A stretch of DNA of 64,000 nucleotides. Origin: Dysidea avara (taxonomy: Eukaryota > Porifera > Demospongiae > Dictyoceratida > Dysideidae). Positions within the stretch are counted from its first letter, which is position 1. Each line of letters starts with the position of its first letter. The stretch is from contig NC_089285.1 of assembly GCF_963678975.1 (NCBI RefSeq), positions 3,508,531 to 3,572,530 of the forward strand, in the 5' to 3' direction. The translations under genes were made by a program, and so were the position numbers. Shown here piece by piece: positions 24,690 to 37,273 of this stretch. Under the pieces are notes generated by a model. The model was not told the origin of the DNA and did not search any database. It was given only the letters and a program-made list of their open reading frames with translations.

Positions 24690-25890
24690 ATGTTCTGCCT
24701 GTTACACACTCCTATGCATGAAGAACGATTCATAAAGCTATATAGCCTACAACCAATGTGTAAATAGACTAATCATGCAACAGTATATAGCTACTAGTGT
24801 ACAAAGAGGCACAAAGAAGCAGAAAAAAACATGCACTAAGAAACAAATTGCCAAAGTAAAATAGACATAAAAACTCTAGCTACATTAATTAAAAATACAA
24901 TGAAGGGTTAAGGATAGGTATAATGCTTACTTTGACTGTTGGCAGCATGGTTCAAAAATTAGGTTATTTGAGACACATGATGCATCCATAAATGGCTATT
25001 ATGTCAGTACCGTATCACTGATTAGTATCAAAGTATGGAGGTAAGCTTTTGGTGAGTTCAAGGGTTAGACTCTAGCTAGCTCGCCTCAAACTTGCCAAAA
25101 CTTATCTATACCTTCATACAGAAAATGATAGTTCCTTTCCACCATATTATATTTATAAATGATTAACAAGGTCTTCTTAACTCACATATGTAACTAAGGC
25201 GGTGGTGTAGCATAGCCTAAGATCAGTGGCCCAGTCCAGCATGATTTTGTTTCCTTTAGTAGTGAAACCAACCACCATTCCTCCTGCCGGCCTTATATCC
25301 TCTACCATTATTCTTACATCAGTGATAGGCAGTATGAATTCGAATAATATCATAAATCAACACCTTGCGCTATCAGAGAAAGGAAATGGGGCAACTGCCG
25401 AGCTAAAGCGGCACCTAACAATGAAAATGTCAAAGCTCTTAGCTTTAGCCACTATTGAGTTAGTCACACTTTTTGAAGGCATCATGCAGTCAGGCAATTA
25501 GACAGTCAGTCAGGAGTGCATTCCACTAAGTAGCAACTTATTGGAAGCATTTTGGGTCACACTGATGAGCTTGATTACACCTATCCAGTACTTGCGACAA
25601 TCTTGTGAGGCTGGTCAACTGATATTGTGCAACACACTCTGGAAAACGGATCTGCAAGCTGCTGCACGGCTGCAGACTGTTGCAGTGTGGAGACCAAACT
25701 AGCTAGTCTGTATTAAAGACACTTCAGTTAACAAAGTCCAGCAAATAAATCAATAAATCGCCCTGAAAAAGAGCGACCGGAGCACAGGAAAAGTTACAGT
25801 AGAATATTACACTCGATTCTACAATAGGTTTAGTTGCTCTGTAAAATTAATGCCAAATTTATAATAACAAGAACTATAATCTGGCCGTGT
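24690..25890. other. Spacer between duplication copies
   Basis: This unique DNA separates the end of copy A from the start of copy B. A 91-codon frame at 25226-25501 (from MAQSSMILF) has no recognised motif and no supporting splice or repeat context, so it is not called as a gene. Confidence 0.5.
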
Positions 25891-26679
25891 TTTATATCCA
25901 TGTGTTAAGTTTCAGTTGTACTTGTTCAGTAGCTAGCTATGTGTGTTTGTCTGCATTGTATGCTGCCCTGGCAAGGAAGAACTGCAGTTGCTGATTGTCA
26001 CAGAGTAATTTTATCAACCAATCAATCAATCAATCAACATCTGGTATTTGCCTAAGCGCCTCAAAAATATTGATTGATTGAACGGTGTTTAGCGCTATTC
26101 GTGTTTTGAGGTTGTGGCGACGTAGTATGGTGGCGATAAGTCAGCAGTGGCCTGGCGCTTCAGGTGAGTAACTTTGTTCCGTACCATAACCCAGCTAGGC
26201 TTGCCTGCTAAGTTCAGCATGCATGGCCAGGAGCCTGGCCCGGGGTTTTGATAGCTTATCCTTGATATTCAGTACAGTAGCTACTGGCAATGAAATGTGT
26301 ATGCTATACTATAGCTACTGACTGACTGAGTGGCCATAACCATTCTAGTATTGCACCTAGTTGTTCTCAGTTCTACACAGTGTTCATTCTCTCGTGGTCA
26401 GTACCTGTCTGTTCCCATGCACTCAAAAATGCAATTAAGGCACCACTTGTTGACCAGGTCTAAAGTTGAGTGTACTGTGGTCTCGTGGGTGTTAAAAAAT
26501 CTCACAGTTTACTTAGGGATTTGATTTGATTTAGCTACATGTCCAGAGGAACAGATCACAAATACATAGCTATACAGACAAAGTACTAGCTAGCTAGCTA
26601 CAATACAATTACAACTAAACTACACACATACACAGTACTGCTTAAGGGTACCCTTATACTCGTAGAATTGACACAGTTA

Positions 26680-27000
26680 GGTCAGGCAAACTTGATTACT
26701 TGTTTCTCATCCACAAAAATTTGGATTTCCATTCGGGTGGGAGGTCATTATTCATTATTACAGAAAATACTCCAAATCAAGCTGTCTGTTACTATAAAGC
26801 CTTATGCAAACTAGTACTTACATTTTATCATCGTTTCTGAATTGCAAGTGACATTTGCTGTGCTGTAAAAATGATAGTCATCCTTCTTAGCATCAAAATA
26901 CATGTGCACGTGATTGATAACAGCAATAATGAAATTAGAGGCGGTGGGGTAAAAAGGGATGCAGGCGGGTTGAGAAACAATTAATCAAGTTTGCCTGGCC
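26680..27000. mobile_element. Harbinger-like MITE, TTA duplication (copy B)
   Basis: The orthologous copy of the element at 15055, with the same GGxCAGGCAAACTTGATTA ends and TTA flanks. Differences from copy A are scattered substitutions and small indels. Confidence 0.85.
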
Positions 27001-27129
27001 TTAGTTACCAGTAGTGGTAGTGCATTCCACTGTTTAATTACTTTGTAATGAAAGTATACCATTAACCATCAAAATGGGATGCTCTCTTGTGTCAGTTAAA
27101 TAGAATCAATAGTTCAGAATAATATTATA

Positions 27130-30100
27130 GCGTAAGCGACCGATTATCGAACACGATTCTTACTGTCGTCTGTAAAACCCACCTGGAATGTCATGTTAAC
27201 TTGCAATTTTCACCAGGAGTTATCACTGTTCTCAACGAGAGTCTCTGTAAAACTTCAGCATTCAACTCCGTTTACTTTCCGTTTTATGAACGCATTTTCA
27301 AATGACATGAATTACCGATTATCGAACAGCGTTACCAATTATTGAACATGCATACATTTTCCATAGATGAATTATCGAACAATGCACACCTTTACTACCA
27401 CACTGATTGGAGCGCAATCTCTACAGTCTTCATGTTATAACTATGTGATAACCGGAAGCATCATGATAATGTAGTTCAAATATGATTGTGATACAAATGC
27501 GCGCACGTGAGTTAGCTATATATTTACAAATAACACTATGCGTGCACAGATAAAATGTCGATACAAATAGGACAATAACGCTCCCTGTGGTCTTTGTCCA
27601 CGACACATTCCTCTGCACAATCTTCATGCAGCCATCTTCCACATGGGCAAGGTATCCAGACTGCTCCATCTCCGGCCAGCACGTCTTCTTCATAAGTTAC
27701 AAAGCACATACAGCAAGTGTTAGGGTCGATAGCTTCATTATCGTTGGCTAATCTCAGGGTGTCATCATCAGCTGTTGAACCACCTGCTACAGTTGAAGAT
27801 TGTGTTTCCAAGTCCTGGTTATCACTCCCTTCTTCTATAACCGGTGGTTGATCTGATACAGGGGTTCGTTTTGAAGCAGGTACTTCATCATCAGTTGTTG
27901 GTGGCCTTTTTTTGCTACGATTACGAGTCACACTTCTAGAACTACCAGCTTTCTTAGCCTTTTCATCTGCTTTCTTCTGCTTGTCTTCAACCTTTCTTCT
28001 TAAGCTTTCTTCTTGCTTCTTCTTTTTTTCTTCCAACATTTGCAATCTTGCTTTCCTCTTCTCTTCTCTTTTACGTTTCTTCCTTTCCTTCTCCTCAGCT
28101 GCTTTCTTTTTATCCTCCTCCTTTTTCCGTAGTTGGGCTAAGCAAGTTTCACTAGTAAGCAGTCGGGCTTTGGGAAGAGACTTTTTAGCTACATTAGCTT
28201 GCTCATTGATAGCAGGATGCACAAGATATTGTGACAGTGGAGAAACTGTAGAACTGCTACTGATTAGTGCTGGCTGAGTAGCATCGGTAGCATTACCAGA
28301 ACTGGTTACTTGCTGTGAGGTTCCATTTAAACCTATAAGCATCATGCGTAAATAATAGATAAACTATTGTTGAACAACATGTCTTTTATATCACCTTCTG
28401 ATGTGTGTGTTGTATCACAGGTTATATTACTGGAATGGGCTACACCTGCTTGACCATCAAACAAACTTGACTCAGGGTGATTAGCCTTCAGCCACTGGAT
28501 ATAGTCCGGATCAATGGAAAGGTCGAAACCTTCCCTGTATCGCCTCTGAAAATGTTCTTCTTGTTCCACAGTGAATGGATTGTCCAGAATAGTTTCACTT
28601 GCATCATCACAATTGTCATCATACACACCTGCAAAGTACAGTCAAAACAATTAATTTATAAGCTAACAGCACTCACATATTGGCTCCAACTTAGACACAT
28701 CTTCAAAATAAGCAGCCAATGGTAACTTGTCATCAACATTAGTTGTAGAAATTGGCATTGCAGGGTTATCAAAACCAACTATGTCTGTGCTCAGGGAGTT
28801 TGATTGGCGTGAAGTGGGCAGCTCGACTGATTGCTGAGAAGCAGGTAGCTCTACTGAGTGGCAGGAAGTGGGCATCTCAACTGACTGGCGGGAAGTGAGT
28901 GAGTTGGCTAAGTTGCCATCATTTACTGCAATCGCAGAAGCATTAAAAGGATACACCCCACACTTTCTAAAACCAGCAATCAAATTAGCTGGTGTTGCTG
29001 CATTTAGCCTTGCCTTTGAAAAAAGACCATTGAAATTAAATTTGGTGATGACCCTTCCTGGATTCTGCTGAATAAATTGGTGGCATATACTTCTCCAATG
29101 CGACTTCAATGGTGAAAGCACGCTACAATCTAGAGGCTGGGCATCATGTGTAGTATGAGGAGGAAGACAAAGAATTATAACATCTCTTTCATAAGCACTC
29201 TGGATCAGCTCATACTGATAGTGTGTGCTATGCCCATCCAGCAAGAGAATAAGTGGGCGTGCTGCAACAGCATGTTTCAAAAAATGTTCAGTCAGCCAGC
29301 TTTGGAATAATTCAGTAGTAATCCAACCCTTATCACTCAGTCCATAACTTGTTCCTGGGACTTCACCTCTTGTCCATGCATGACACAGCTTTTTTGCATC
29401 AAAAATGATCATCGGCGGAATCACTTGACCAGCAGCATTGCCACAGGCTACCACTGTTACTTGCCCCTTCCTTCCTGTTGACCTCACTCGTACCTTCTTA
29501 CTGCCTTTCTTAGCCACCACATTCAGTGCTTTCGGGTCCAGGGGAACACCACTTTCATCAACATTATAAATCTGGTGTGGTGCATTCATCAATCCATTCT
29601 TGTCAAGGACAATGCTGCATTGTTTCTGCATTAACTGCATCCATCCTACTATGAGCTGTGTTATCTCCTCTCCTCAAAGATAAATCTCCCTGCCTTTCTA
29701 TGAATTTCCTCCACCATCCCTGGCTGATTTTGGTGCCTCTTAATATATTCTTATCACGTGCAACCTCTTCTGCAATAGCCAATACTTCCTTTCTAGTCTT
29801 CCCATAGCCTACCTCAGAACAGTGTTTCAAGAACGTTGCCAAAGTGTTCTCCTCCACTGGATTCAAGTACCTGACTGGTCCGGGGTTCACATTGTGAACG
29901 ACACGTCCGCTAACTCTATCGTGCAATGTGGTGGAAGGGAACATTGTTACGCTCTGCTGCTTCACGAACGGACATCAAGCCAGATGCTGCCATTTCCATG
30001 GCTCGCTGCATTTGCTCCAGTGTATACTGTTTTCTTCTCTTTTTAGGCAGTGAAAAACGACTGATTGCTTGTCGTGTAGTGCCATTTCTTAGGCATTTCC

Positions 30101-30381
30101 TCCTGTTTCTTTTAGCCTTTCTTCGTCCACCTGCCATTCGGAACCGATTTTCAAAACACACCCTAAAAAAATACGCATTTCTTATAAAATTTATGCCTAT
30201 AAAACTCCTCTAGAGTTAGTACGCTATAATACCTTGATGGGTAAATCTGGTGCAGATTTCCTGTTACACCCACCAATTAACAGCTGCCGAATAATTCTGT
30301 AAACTTCCGAATTCGTTACGCTTTTTAAAAAAATTAATTTTGTTCGATATTAGGTACCGTTCGATAATAGGTCACTTACGC
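27130..30381 (-). mobile_element. Pogo/Tigger-like DNA transposon, 3.25 kb
   Basis: The ends GCGTAAGCGACCGATTATCG and the inverted TAATAGGTCACTTACGC are flanked by TA (27128-27129, 30382-30383). Copy A shows the empty TA site near 15510. Several subterminal copies of ATTATCGAACA (27140, 27310-27375, 30340-30370) may be transposase-binding sites. The element carries a minus-strand transposase gene with at least two frameshifts, so it appears full-length in structure but disabled. Confidence 0.93.
27536..30161 (-). pseudogene. Pogo-like transposase with C-terminal zinc finger, frameshifted
   Basis: In minus-strand order: a pipsqueak-type helix-turn-helix (about 30060-29920, with SVREAAERNNVP), a CENP-B-like DNA-binding region (29880-29640, with FLKHCSEVGYGKTRKEV), and a DDE_1 catalytic domain with YNVDESG, LLLDGHSTH and QPLDCSVLSPLK (29600-28960). 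Then come a spacer, a Lys/Glu-rich coiled coil (about 28150-27980) and a Cys/His-rich RING/PHD-like finger (CCMC...CPCGRWLHEDC...CPIC, 27715-27545). A phase-correct intron lies at about 28633-28675 and a possible very short one at about 28330-28361. One-base frameshifts near 29945 and 29620 break the frame. Such proteins bind and cut their own transposon ends. Confidence 0.88.
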
Positions 30382-30684
30382 TACTCTTGATAGAATGGTC
30401 TTTGCTCTATGCTACTGGTGAGGAGACATAGACCATGCAGTTAGCATATAGTAAGAAAAGACTGCAGATAATAGCTATGTAGAAAATCATTCTATAGATT
30501 ACCTGATATGAATGTTATTGGTGAAAATACAGAAATGAATGACAGGATATGAAGTAAGAGATTTAATAAAACAGTGGAGCAAGGGAAGCAATATTAAAAA
30601 AGCAAACCACATTCATGCAGAAGAGGTTGGACACTCTCTTTAAGCTGTACCTAAAATTGTTGCCCTTAATTGTATAGTTTATTT

Positions 30685-31906
30685 GGTATTTCATGTGACC
30701 CTTAATGGTTGGTATTTCATGTGACCCTTAATGGTTGGTATTTCATGTGTCCCTTAATGGTTGGTGTTTCATGTGACCCTTAATGGTTGGTATTTCATGT
30801 GACCCTTAATGGTTGGTATTTCATGTGACCCTTAATGGTTGGTATTTCATGTGACCCTTAATGGTTGGTATTTCATGTGACCCTTAATGGTTGGTATTTC
30901 ATGTGTCCCTTAATGGTTGGTATTTCATGTGACCCTTAATGGTTGGTATTTCATGTGACCCTTAATGGTTGGTATTTCATGTGACCCTTAATGGTTGGTA
31001 TTTCATGTGACCCTTAATGGTTGGTATTTCATGTGACCCTTAATGGTTGGTATTTCATGTGACCCTTAATGGTTGGTATTTCATGTGACCCTTAATGGTT
31101 GGTATTTCATGTGACCCTTAATGGTTGGTATTTCATGTGACCCTTAATGGTTGGTATTTCATGTGACCCTTAATGGTTGGTATTTCATGTGACCCTTAAT
31201 GGTTGGTATTTCATGTGACCCTTAATGGTTGGTATTTCATGTGACCCTTAATGGTTGGTATTTCATGTGACCCTTAATGGTTGGTATTTCATGTGACCCT
31301 TAATGGTTGGTATTTCATGTGACCCTTAATGGTTGGTATTTCATGTGACCCTTAATGGTTGGTATTTCATGTGACCATTAATGGTTGATATTTCATGTGA
31401 CCCTTAATGGTTGGTATTTCATGTGACCCTTAATGGTTGGTATTTCATGTGACCATTAATGGTTGGTATTTCATGTGACCCTTAATGGTTGGTATTTCAT
31501 GTGACCCTTAATGGTTGGTATTTCATGTGACCCTTAATGGTTGGTATTTCATGTGACCCTTAATGGTTGGTATTTCATGTGACCCTTAATAGTTGGTATT
31601 TCATGTGACCATTAATGGTTGGTATTTCATGTGACCCTTAATGGTTGGTATTTCATGTGACCCTTAATGGTTGGTATTTCATGTGACCATTAATGGTTGG
31701 TATTTCATGTGACCCTTAATGGTTGGTATTTCATGTGACCCTTAATGGTTGGTATTTCATGTGACCCTTAATGGTTGGTATTTCATGTGACCCTTAATGG
31801 TTGGTATTTCATGTGACCCTTAATGGTTGGTATTTCATGTGACCCTTAATGGTTGGTATTTCATGTGACCCTTAATGGTTGATATTTCATGTGACCCTTA
31901 ATGGTT
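30685..31906 (+). repeat. 26-bp minisatellite, 47 units (copy B)
   Basis: The same unit as at 15826; 1,222 bp is exactly 47 units. It shares with copy A a GTGTCCC variant in unit 3 and a GATATTTC variant in the last unit, so the array predates the duplication. Copy B has private GACCATTAATGG variants. It ends about 660 bp before the signal-peptide exon of receptor copy B. Confidence 0.97.
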
Positions 31907-34788
31907 GCAACCCAAAATAAGCAAACGGTGGGGTTGACTTAATAATCAGATCACTCTTCACATAACTATACTTTGTTTTGCAAAAGCGTGTGGGGTTTAG
32001 GGTGAAAATACCACACGTATATCTTCATCAGACTGATTGTGTATGTATTGAGTGATAAACAGAAATGACAATGTATCACTGTTTTATATTGAAACTACTG
32101 TTTACTCCACTCCACAAAAAAATACAGACTTTTGTATAATTTACTTTAGCGGCACTTAAAGCGTGTCCAACCTCCTCTGACATTCATGATTGCACATGCA
32201 TGTATCTCATGAGACTTCCATAAATAATAGATACATTAAAATTAACGACATTTATCAATTATAACCTTACAGTTGTCTTTGTGAATCATTATGAACTGTA
32301 CTATTGGGTCCAAAGTTACTTAATAATCATTGCAATCTAACTATATGGCAATATGCCTTAGTTGTGGTGCATTATGTCTATGCTTGTTCAGGTTGCTATA
32401 GTCATTCCATAAGCTGCTATAAATCTGCTTTCCCTGTAATCCAACTACATCATTAATTTTGTGTCTAATAATTCTCCCAAAGCTCATATACAATACACAC
32501 TACAAGATCAATCATTTAAGACTGTGCTGACATGTGATATGCTTCTGCTTAATTGTTATCACAGAAATGAACGTCATCATCATAAGCATCATCATGGCTT
32601 GGCTGCTGGGCATGGTGTCAGGTAAACTGGAGTATGTGATTTATGTTGCATGTAAATCTTGAAATTGAAGTTGTTGTATACATAACTATAGTCATTGTAC
32701 ATATGTCCGTTGTCATCATTTAGTAAGCATGCTCTTTATAACTCAAATGATGGTAGTACGCTGACTGCCACATGCCCTACAGTTGCAGATGCTATTGATT
32801 TTGGGATCTCTTATCAAGGATCAGGCATACCATGTTATCCTGGAGATCATATGAGAGAGTATTCACCTGTTCTATCAACATTCATCTCAAGTGGAAATAT
32901 GCATTCAGGTCAGAACGTCAGTAAAAGCAGCAGTAAAATAGTTTGTATACTTGTCTATAGACAGAGCCCAGTCACTATTGGATACTGAGGTTGATAAAGA
33001 TCAAATCACAGTTGAAGGTGATAAGAGTGACGATGAAGACTATGACATTGCTGTTACACTACGTATTGGTGAGTGCTTATTTATTGCTTGTAGTTATAAT
33101 CGAAGTTAGGTGAATCTACTGTGATATTGGCACAACTGAAAGCCACCTGTGGGTATTGAGTTTCAGCTTTGGTTATTTGTTGAAGCTTGCAAAAAAACTA
33201 CTGAAAAACAATGGGAGAAGATGTTTTTTGGAAGTCTATATCTTTTGGGGGCCAAAATTTAAGTAAACTGCTGAACTTCAAGAGATCCTAGCTGTACTGC
33301 AATAACAGGGTCTTCCTTGTAGAGCGGTGCAACACCACTCTACTTTGTTCAAAATTCTTTTGATGTAGTAAAAGGAATGTGTATAATTAATAAATTGACT
33401 TTGATGTTGGTAACAAATTGACAGTTTTACCGCTCTACTTTATTTTGCTGGGGGAAGCTCTGAACAATTTATTTTTGTGCAAGGAACACAGATCAACGTG
33501 CAATACAGTTATCATATTTGATCTGTTAATAGCTGCAGCTGCTGCTCCCCAGGTAGTAGCCACTCCACATCCTAGAATTATTGTCATAAGAATTGCCCTT
33601 GGATAAGAGTTGCAGCTTGTATCTCAAAATACTGATGCAAGTGTTGATAAGACATGTTTGAAGCAGAAACCAGGTAAAGAAGTTGTGGAAATAGTATTTT
33701 GAGAGGTTAAATAAATAAATGAATAATTAAACAAGGTTATAGTCATTCGTAAATCCAGATAAATGCTGTGGGCTACTATCATACAAGCCCATGGTAACTG
33801 TCCTCGGATATGCCTTTACATAGTAACCGCATTGTCTTCCTTGTAGTAGCCATGGCTATTAACTGGTCAAATATGGTATCAACACACTTGTATATTATAA
33901 CACACCACTCTACCATGTGTGTGTGTATGTATTGTGCATCACATCCAATTTGAACTTTTTCACATATATAAAAGATGTACACAGGTTGTTATAAAATTTA
34001 AATACTATTCTTCATGTAGATTCTGCTGTAGTAAATTTTCCATTTAGTAAAAATGGTACTGTTACCGGGGATATTGCACCAAGCAGCAGCTTAATAATAT
34101 CACCTACCAGATCCATGCCCGTGGCTGCCAATTCTACTACTACCACTACCACTACTTCTACCACAACTGCCACCAGTACTAGTACTACCACTACTACGTA
34201 CACTACCACAAGTACTACCTACACCACCAGTACTGCGACTACTACCACTACTGCTACTACCACTACTACCACAACTACAACTACTACATCCACATCTACT
34301 ACTACCTCTACCTACACTAGTACTAGAACTAGTACCAGAACTTCTACTAGCACCTACACTACAACTAGTACACGCTGGGGACTTATGCCGACAACTACCT
34401 CAAAGGCATCACCTATTGGATTTTTCCCTGCTACTAGTAGTCATATTAGCCTAACAAGTACTTCATCTCTTAGTGTGACACATTCTGCCTCTGCTACTAC
34501 CACTCCGTCAGCTACAACTCAGTCAGACAGTACCACCATTAAAGCTACACGTAGCACAGATGCCAGTATTATACCAACAATTTGTACTCCAACTACCACT
34601 ACAAGTGTGATTGGATCACCAGAAATGTTTCTGATTATCAGTGATGGGATTGCCGGTTGTGTTGTTGGTATTATGGGCTGTGTCTTCATTGGATTATTGA
34701 TCTTGTTCATTTGGGAGCGGAAAAGGAACAATACTACACAAGGTATTTGATGTGGTCTTGTGGTGTGTAAGTTGCCATGACATCAATT

Positions 34789-35477
34789 GGGCCTACTTTA
34801 TTGCACGGACTGGACTGGACTGGACTCGCAGATTGGACTGGACTGGACTTGCGGACTGAGCTGGAAATAGCCTTTAAATGATAATCCTGGAATTATCCAT
34901 CTCTTGCAACACTGGAGACACCACTATCGGGCTATAACTGCTGGTACTGCTCTTCCTTACTAGTCAGATGACACTAGCGCATGCACTAATCAATTAGAAT
35001 ACACTTACGATACACGTGTACTCGCATTGATAAAGCGTAACAGAGGCTATTGTTGTAATGTACATGTTTTCCTTTGTTGCTTCAGTACTTAACACTAGCG
35101 TTAGGGTTGTAGTGATGAGCCAGATTATTTGCATAGCCCCATCACCTAGCCTGGTGGTGCCACCTAGCTACCTGCTAAGAATAATTACTGGCTCATCTCT
35201 ACAGCTGTAACACTAGTGCTAAAGCAACAAAGGCAAACATCTATGCTACAAGAATAGCCTCTATCACGCTGTATCACTGCTAGTACACATGTGTCATAAG
35301 TGTATTCTAATTAATTAGTGCATGCGCTAGTGTCATGACTTGTAAGGAAGAGCCAGCAGCAGCACAGTTGTAGCTCGATAGTGGTGTCTCCAGTGTTGCA
35401 AGAGATGGATAATTCCTGGATTATTGTTTAAAAGCTGTTTCCAGCCCAGTCTGCGGGTCCAGTCCAGTCCGTGGGCC
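34789..35477. mobile_element. Foldback element with about 340-bp inverted arms, copy B only
   Basis: The two halves are imperfect inverted copies of each other almost to the centre near 35130. The ends GGGCC are followed by repeated GGACT units (GGACTGGACTGGACT). It is flanked by CATCAATT on both sides (34781-34788, 35478-35485), an 8-bp duplication; copy A has one CATCAATT at the matching place near 20685. The duplication length suggests hAT-type mobilisation. No coding sequence. Confidence 0.9.
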
Positions 35478-35573
35478 CATCAATTGCAGGTGCATCTCAT
35501 GTAATTGTTCGCTGTTTATAGAACATATTTGAAAATTAAGTAACTGAAGTTTCTTCTGACTGTGTAACCAACT

Positions 35574-37273
35574 CAGGGGCGGATCTAGGATTTCAGAAGG
35601 GGGGTGCTAACATGGGAATTTTTATATGTGGCAAGAAAGTTAATACAACTAGTGTGCGGCTCTATCTAGGGGGGTCTGGGGGCATGCCCCCACAGGAAAA
35701 TTTTGCAAATTTGGCCTATTGAAATAGTAATTTTGAGTGAAAAATGATGTCACTTTGTTAATGTGATACCATTATTCCCCTACAGCTTGTCAATACAACT
35801 AAAGGACACAGCCATCTAGCTAAAATTCAATCTTAGACTGACATCTTAAAGAACTAGTAGTGGATACATATGGGTATCAGCTGCACATGATCAAATTTAG
35901 TGTTTTGAAGTATAGTATAATTTACAGTCTCATGGCTCAAACTACACTAGCTGTCCAAACAGTAGAGAGGGTAAGTGCGAGTGGAGAGGTCAAGTAGACT
36001 GACTCACCAGTGTGTGGAGTGCATGTGCACTCAGCTATATAGAATTCTCCAGCTGGGGGGGGGGGGGGGGGGGGGGGGCTCTAGATCTGGTAGCATATAT
36101 ACTCCCGGACTTCCGGAAATTTTTGGAAAATGGCTATCACAAGATTGAATCTAGAAGCTATTTTTAACCAAATGTGGGTACAAGATAAATGAGACCAGTT
36201 GGAAGTAATTTTAATTAAAAAACAGAACTATACACTGTTTCTTGTTATTGGATTTAAAAAAAATGTATAATAGTGGCTTGTCAAAGAGAATAAAAAGTGC
36301 ATAGGTAAGGCCAAGGAGAATATTTAGCACACAGGATTGGATCTACTTCATATATAGCCACTGTTCTGTGGTGCAGGTTGCTATTTCAATCTAACTTTTA
36401 AAATGATGGATCCATCCATCAACTAGTCTACAAATACAACCATTTTTTTTCCCCAACTAACCCCCTTTTACCACACAATGATCGTGACAACGTAAATGCT
36501 GCAGTATTATTTGAGTCGGCTTAAAGTTGGACTTCAAGGGATTTGATAGTGCAAACTCCAGTAGCTGCTAGATTTAGACAAATGTAGCATGGGATTTGAT
36601 CAAATAAGGGAAACAAAAACGAACAGCTCTCAGATGTTGCAGCCTTGTGAACTTTATAAATGCTAAGAAATTCACTATTATATAAGACTATTGTTTTACT
36701 CGCAAGAGAAACATTTCAACCCAAGAATCAAGTTTGTAGCAGAGCCTAAAAAACTTAAACTATTTGACAGAAAAGGTTATTTTCAGAATAGATTTTCAAT
36801 TAATGATGTTTTATACAATTTATAGTACATTAAGGTATAACTCTTTTACCTAAAGTGATTGGTATCTGGCAGGATATTTGGTATAATGGTGAGGGTAGCA
36901 GTGCACAGATCTAGAAGAATAGGTTTAATTTCAGTTTACACTCTGGTAACTTCTTGGAAATTATAGTTTTAATGATGGATGTTCTATTAGAGTAGTTGAC
37001 TGTTCTATTAGAGTATGTCGGATTTAGCAGCTTCTAAGGTAGACTTACTCCAAAAGTATAATTTTAAACTCTTTTTAGTAATTCTTGGATAAGATTAGCT
37101 ATTCCCCTTGCTCTTTCCATCTTTTCATTGCCCATACATGTATAGATGCAACTGCACCTGTACTACAGCTTCTAGAAGCTTCCTAGCTTGCTCATTGTAA
37201 AATTTTGGAGGGGGGTGCTTCAGTCCCCCAAGCACCCCCTCCCCCCCCCCCCCCCCCCCTAAATCCGCCCTTG
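35574..37273. mobile_element. 1.7-kb non-autonomous element, duplication CAACT, copy B only
   Basis: The ends CAGGGGCGGATCTAGG and CCTAAATCCGCCCTTG are inverted and flanked by CAACT (35569-35573, 37274-37278). Copy A has the empty site near 20780. It contains a G/C palindrome (about 35670-35694), a poly-G run at 36056-36078, a poly-C run near 37240-37258 and the dispersed motif twice (36978-37020). No coding region was recognised. Confidence 0.92.
36978..37020 (-). repeat. CTCTATTAGAG motif pair inside a MITE
   Basis: Two copies of TTCTATTAGAGTA separated by GTTGACTG, in the same orientation as those at 14404. Confidence 0.85.

Noticed and set aside
25226-25501. 91-codon frame in the inter-copy spacer
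   Set aside because: No recognised motif, no clear splice sites and no paralogue in the window; left as unproven.
27912-28277. 121-codon plus-strand frame
   Set aside because: Antisense shadow of the Lys/Glu-rich coiled coil of the pogo-like transposase; the minus-strand frames carry the recognisable domains.
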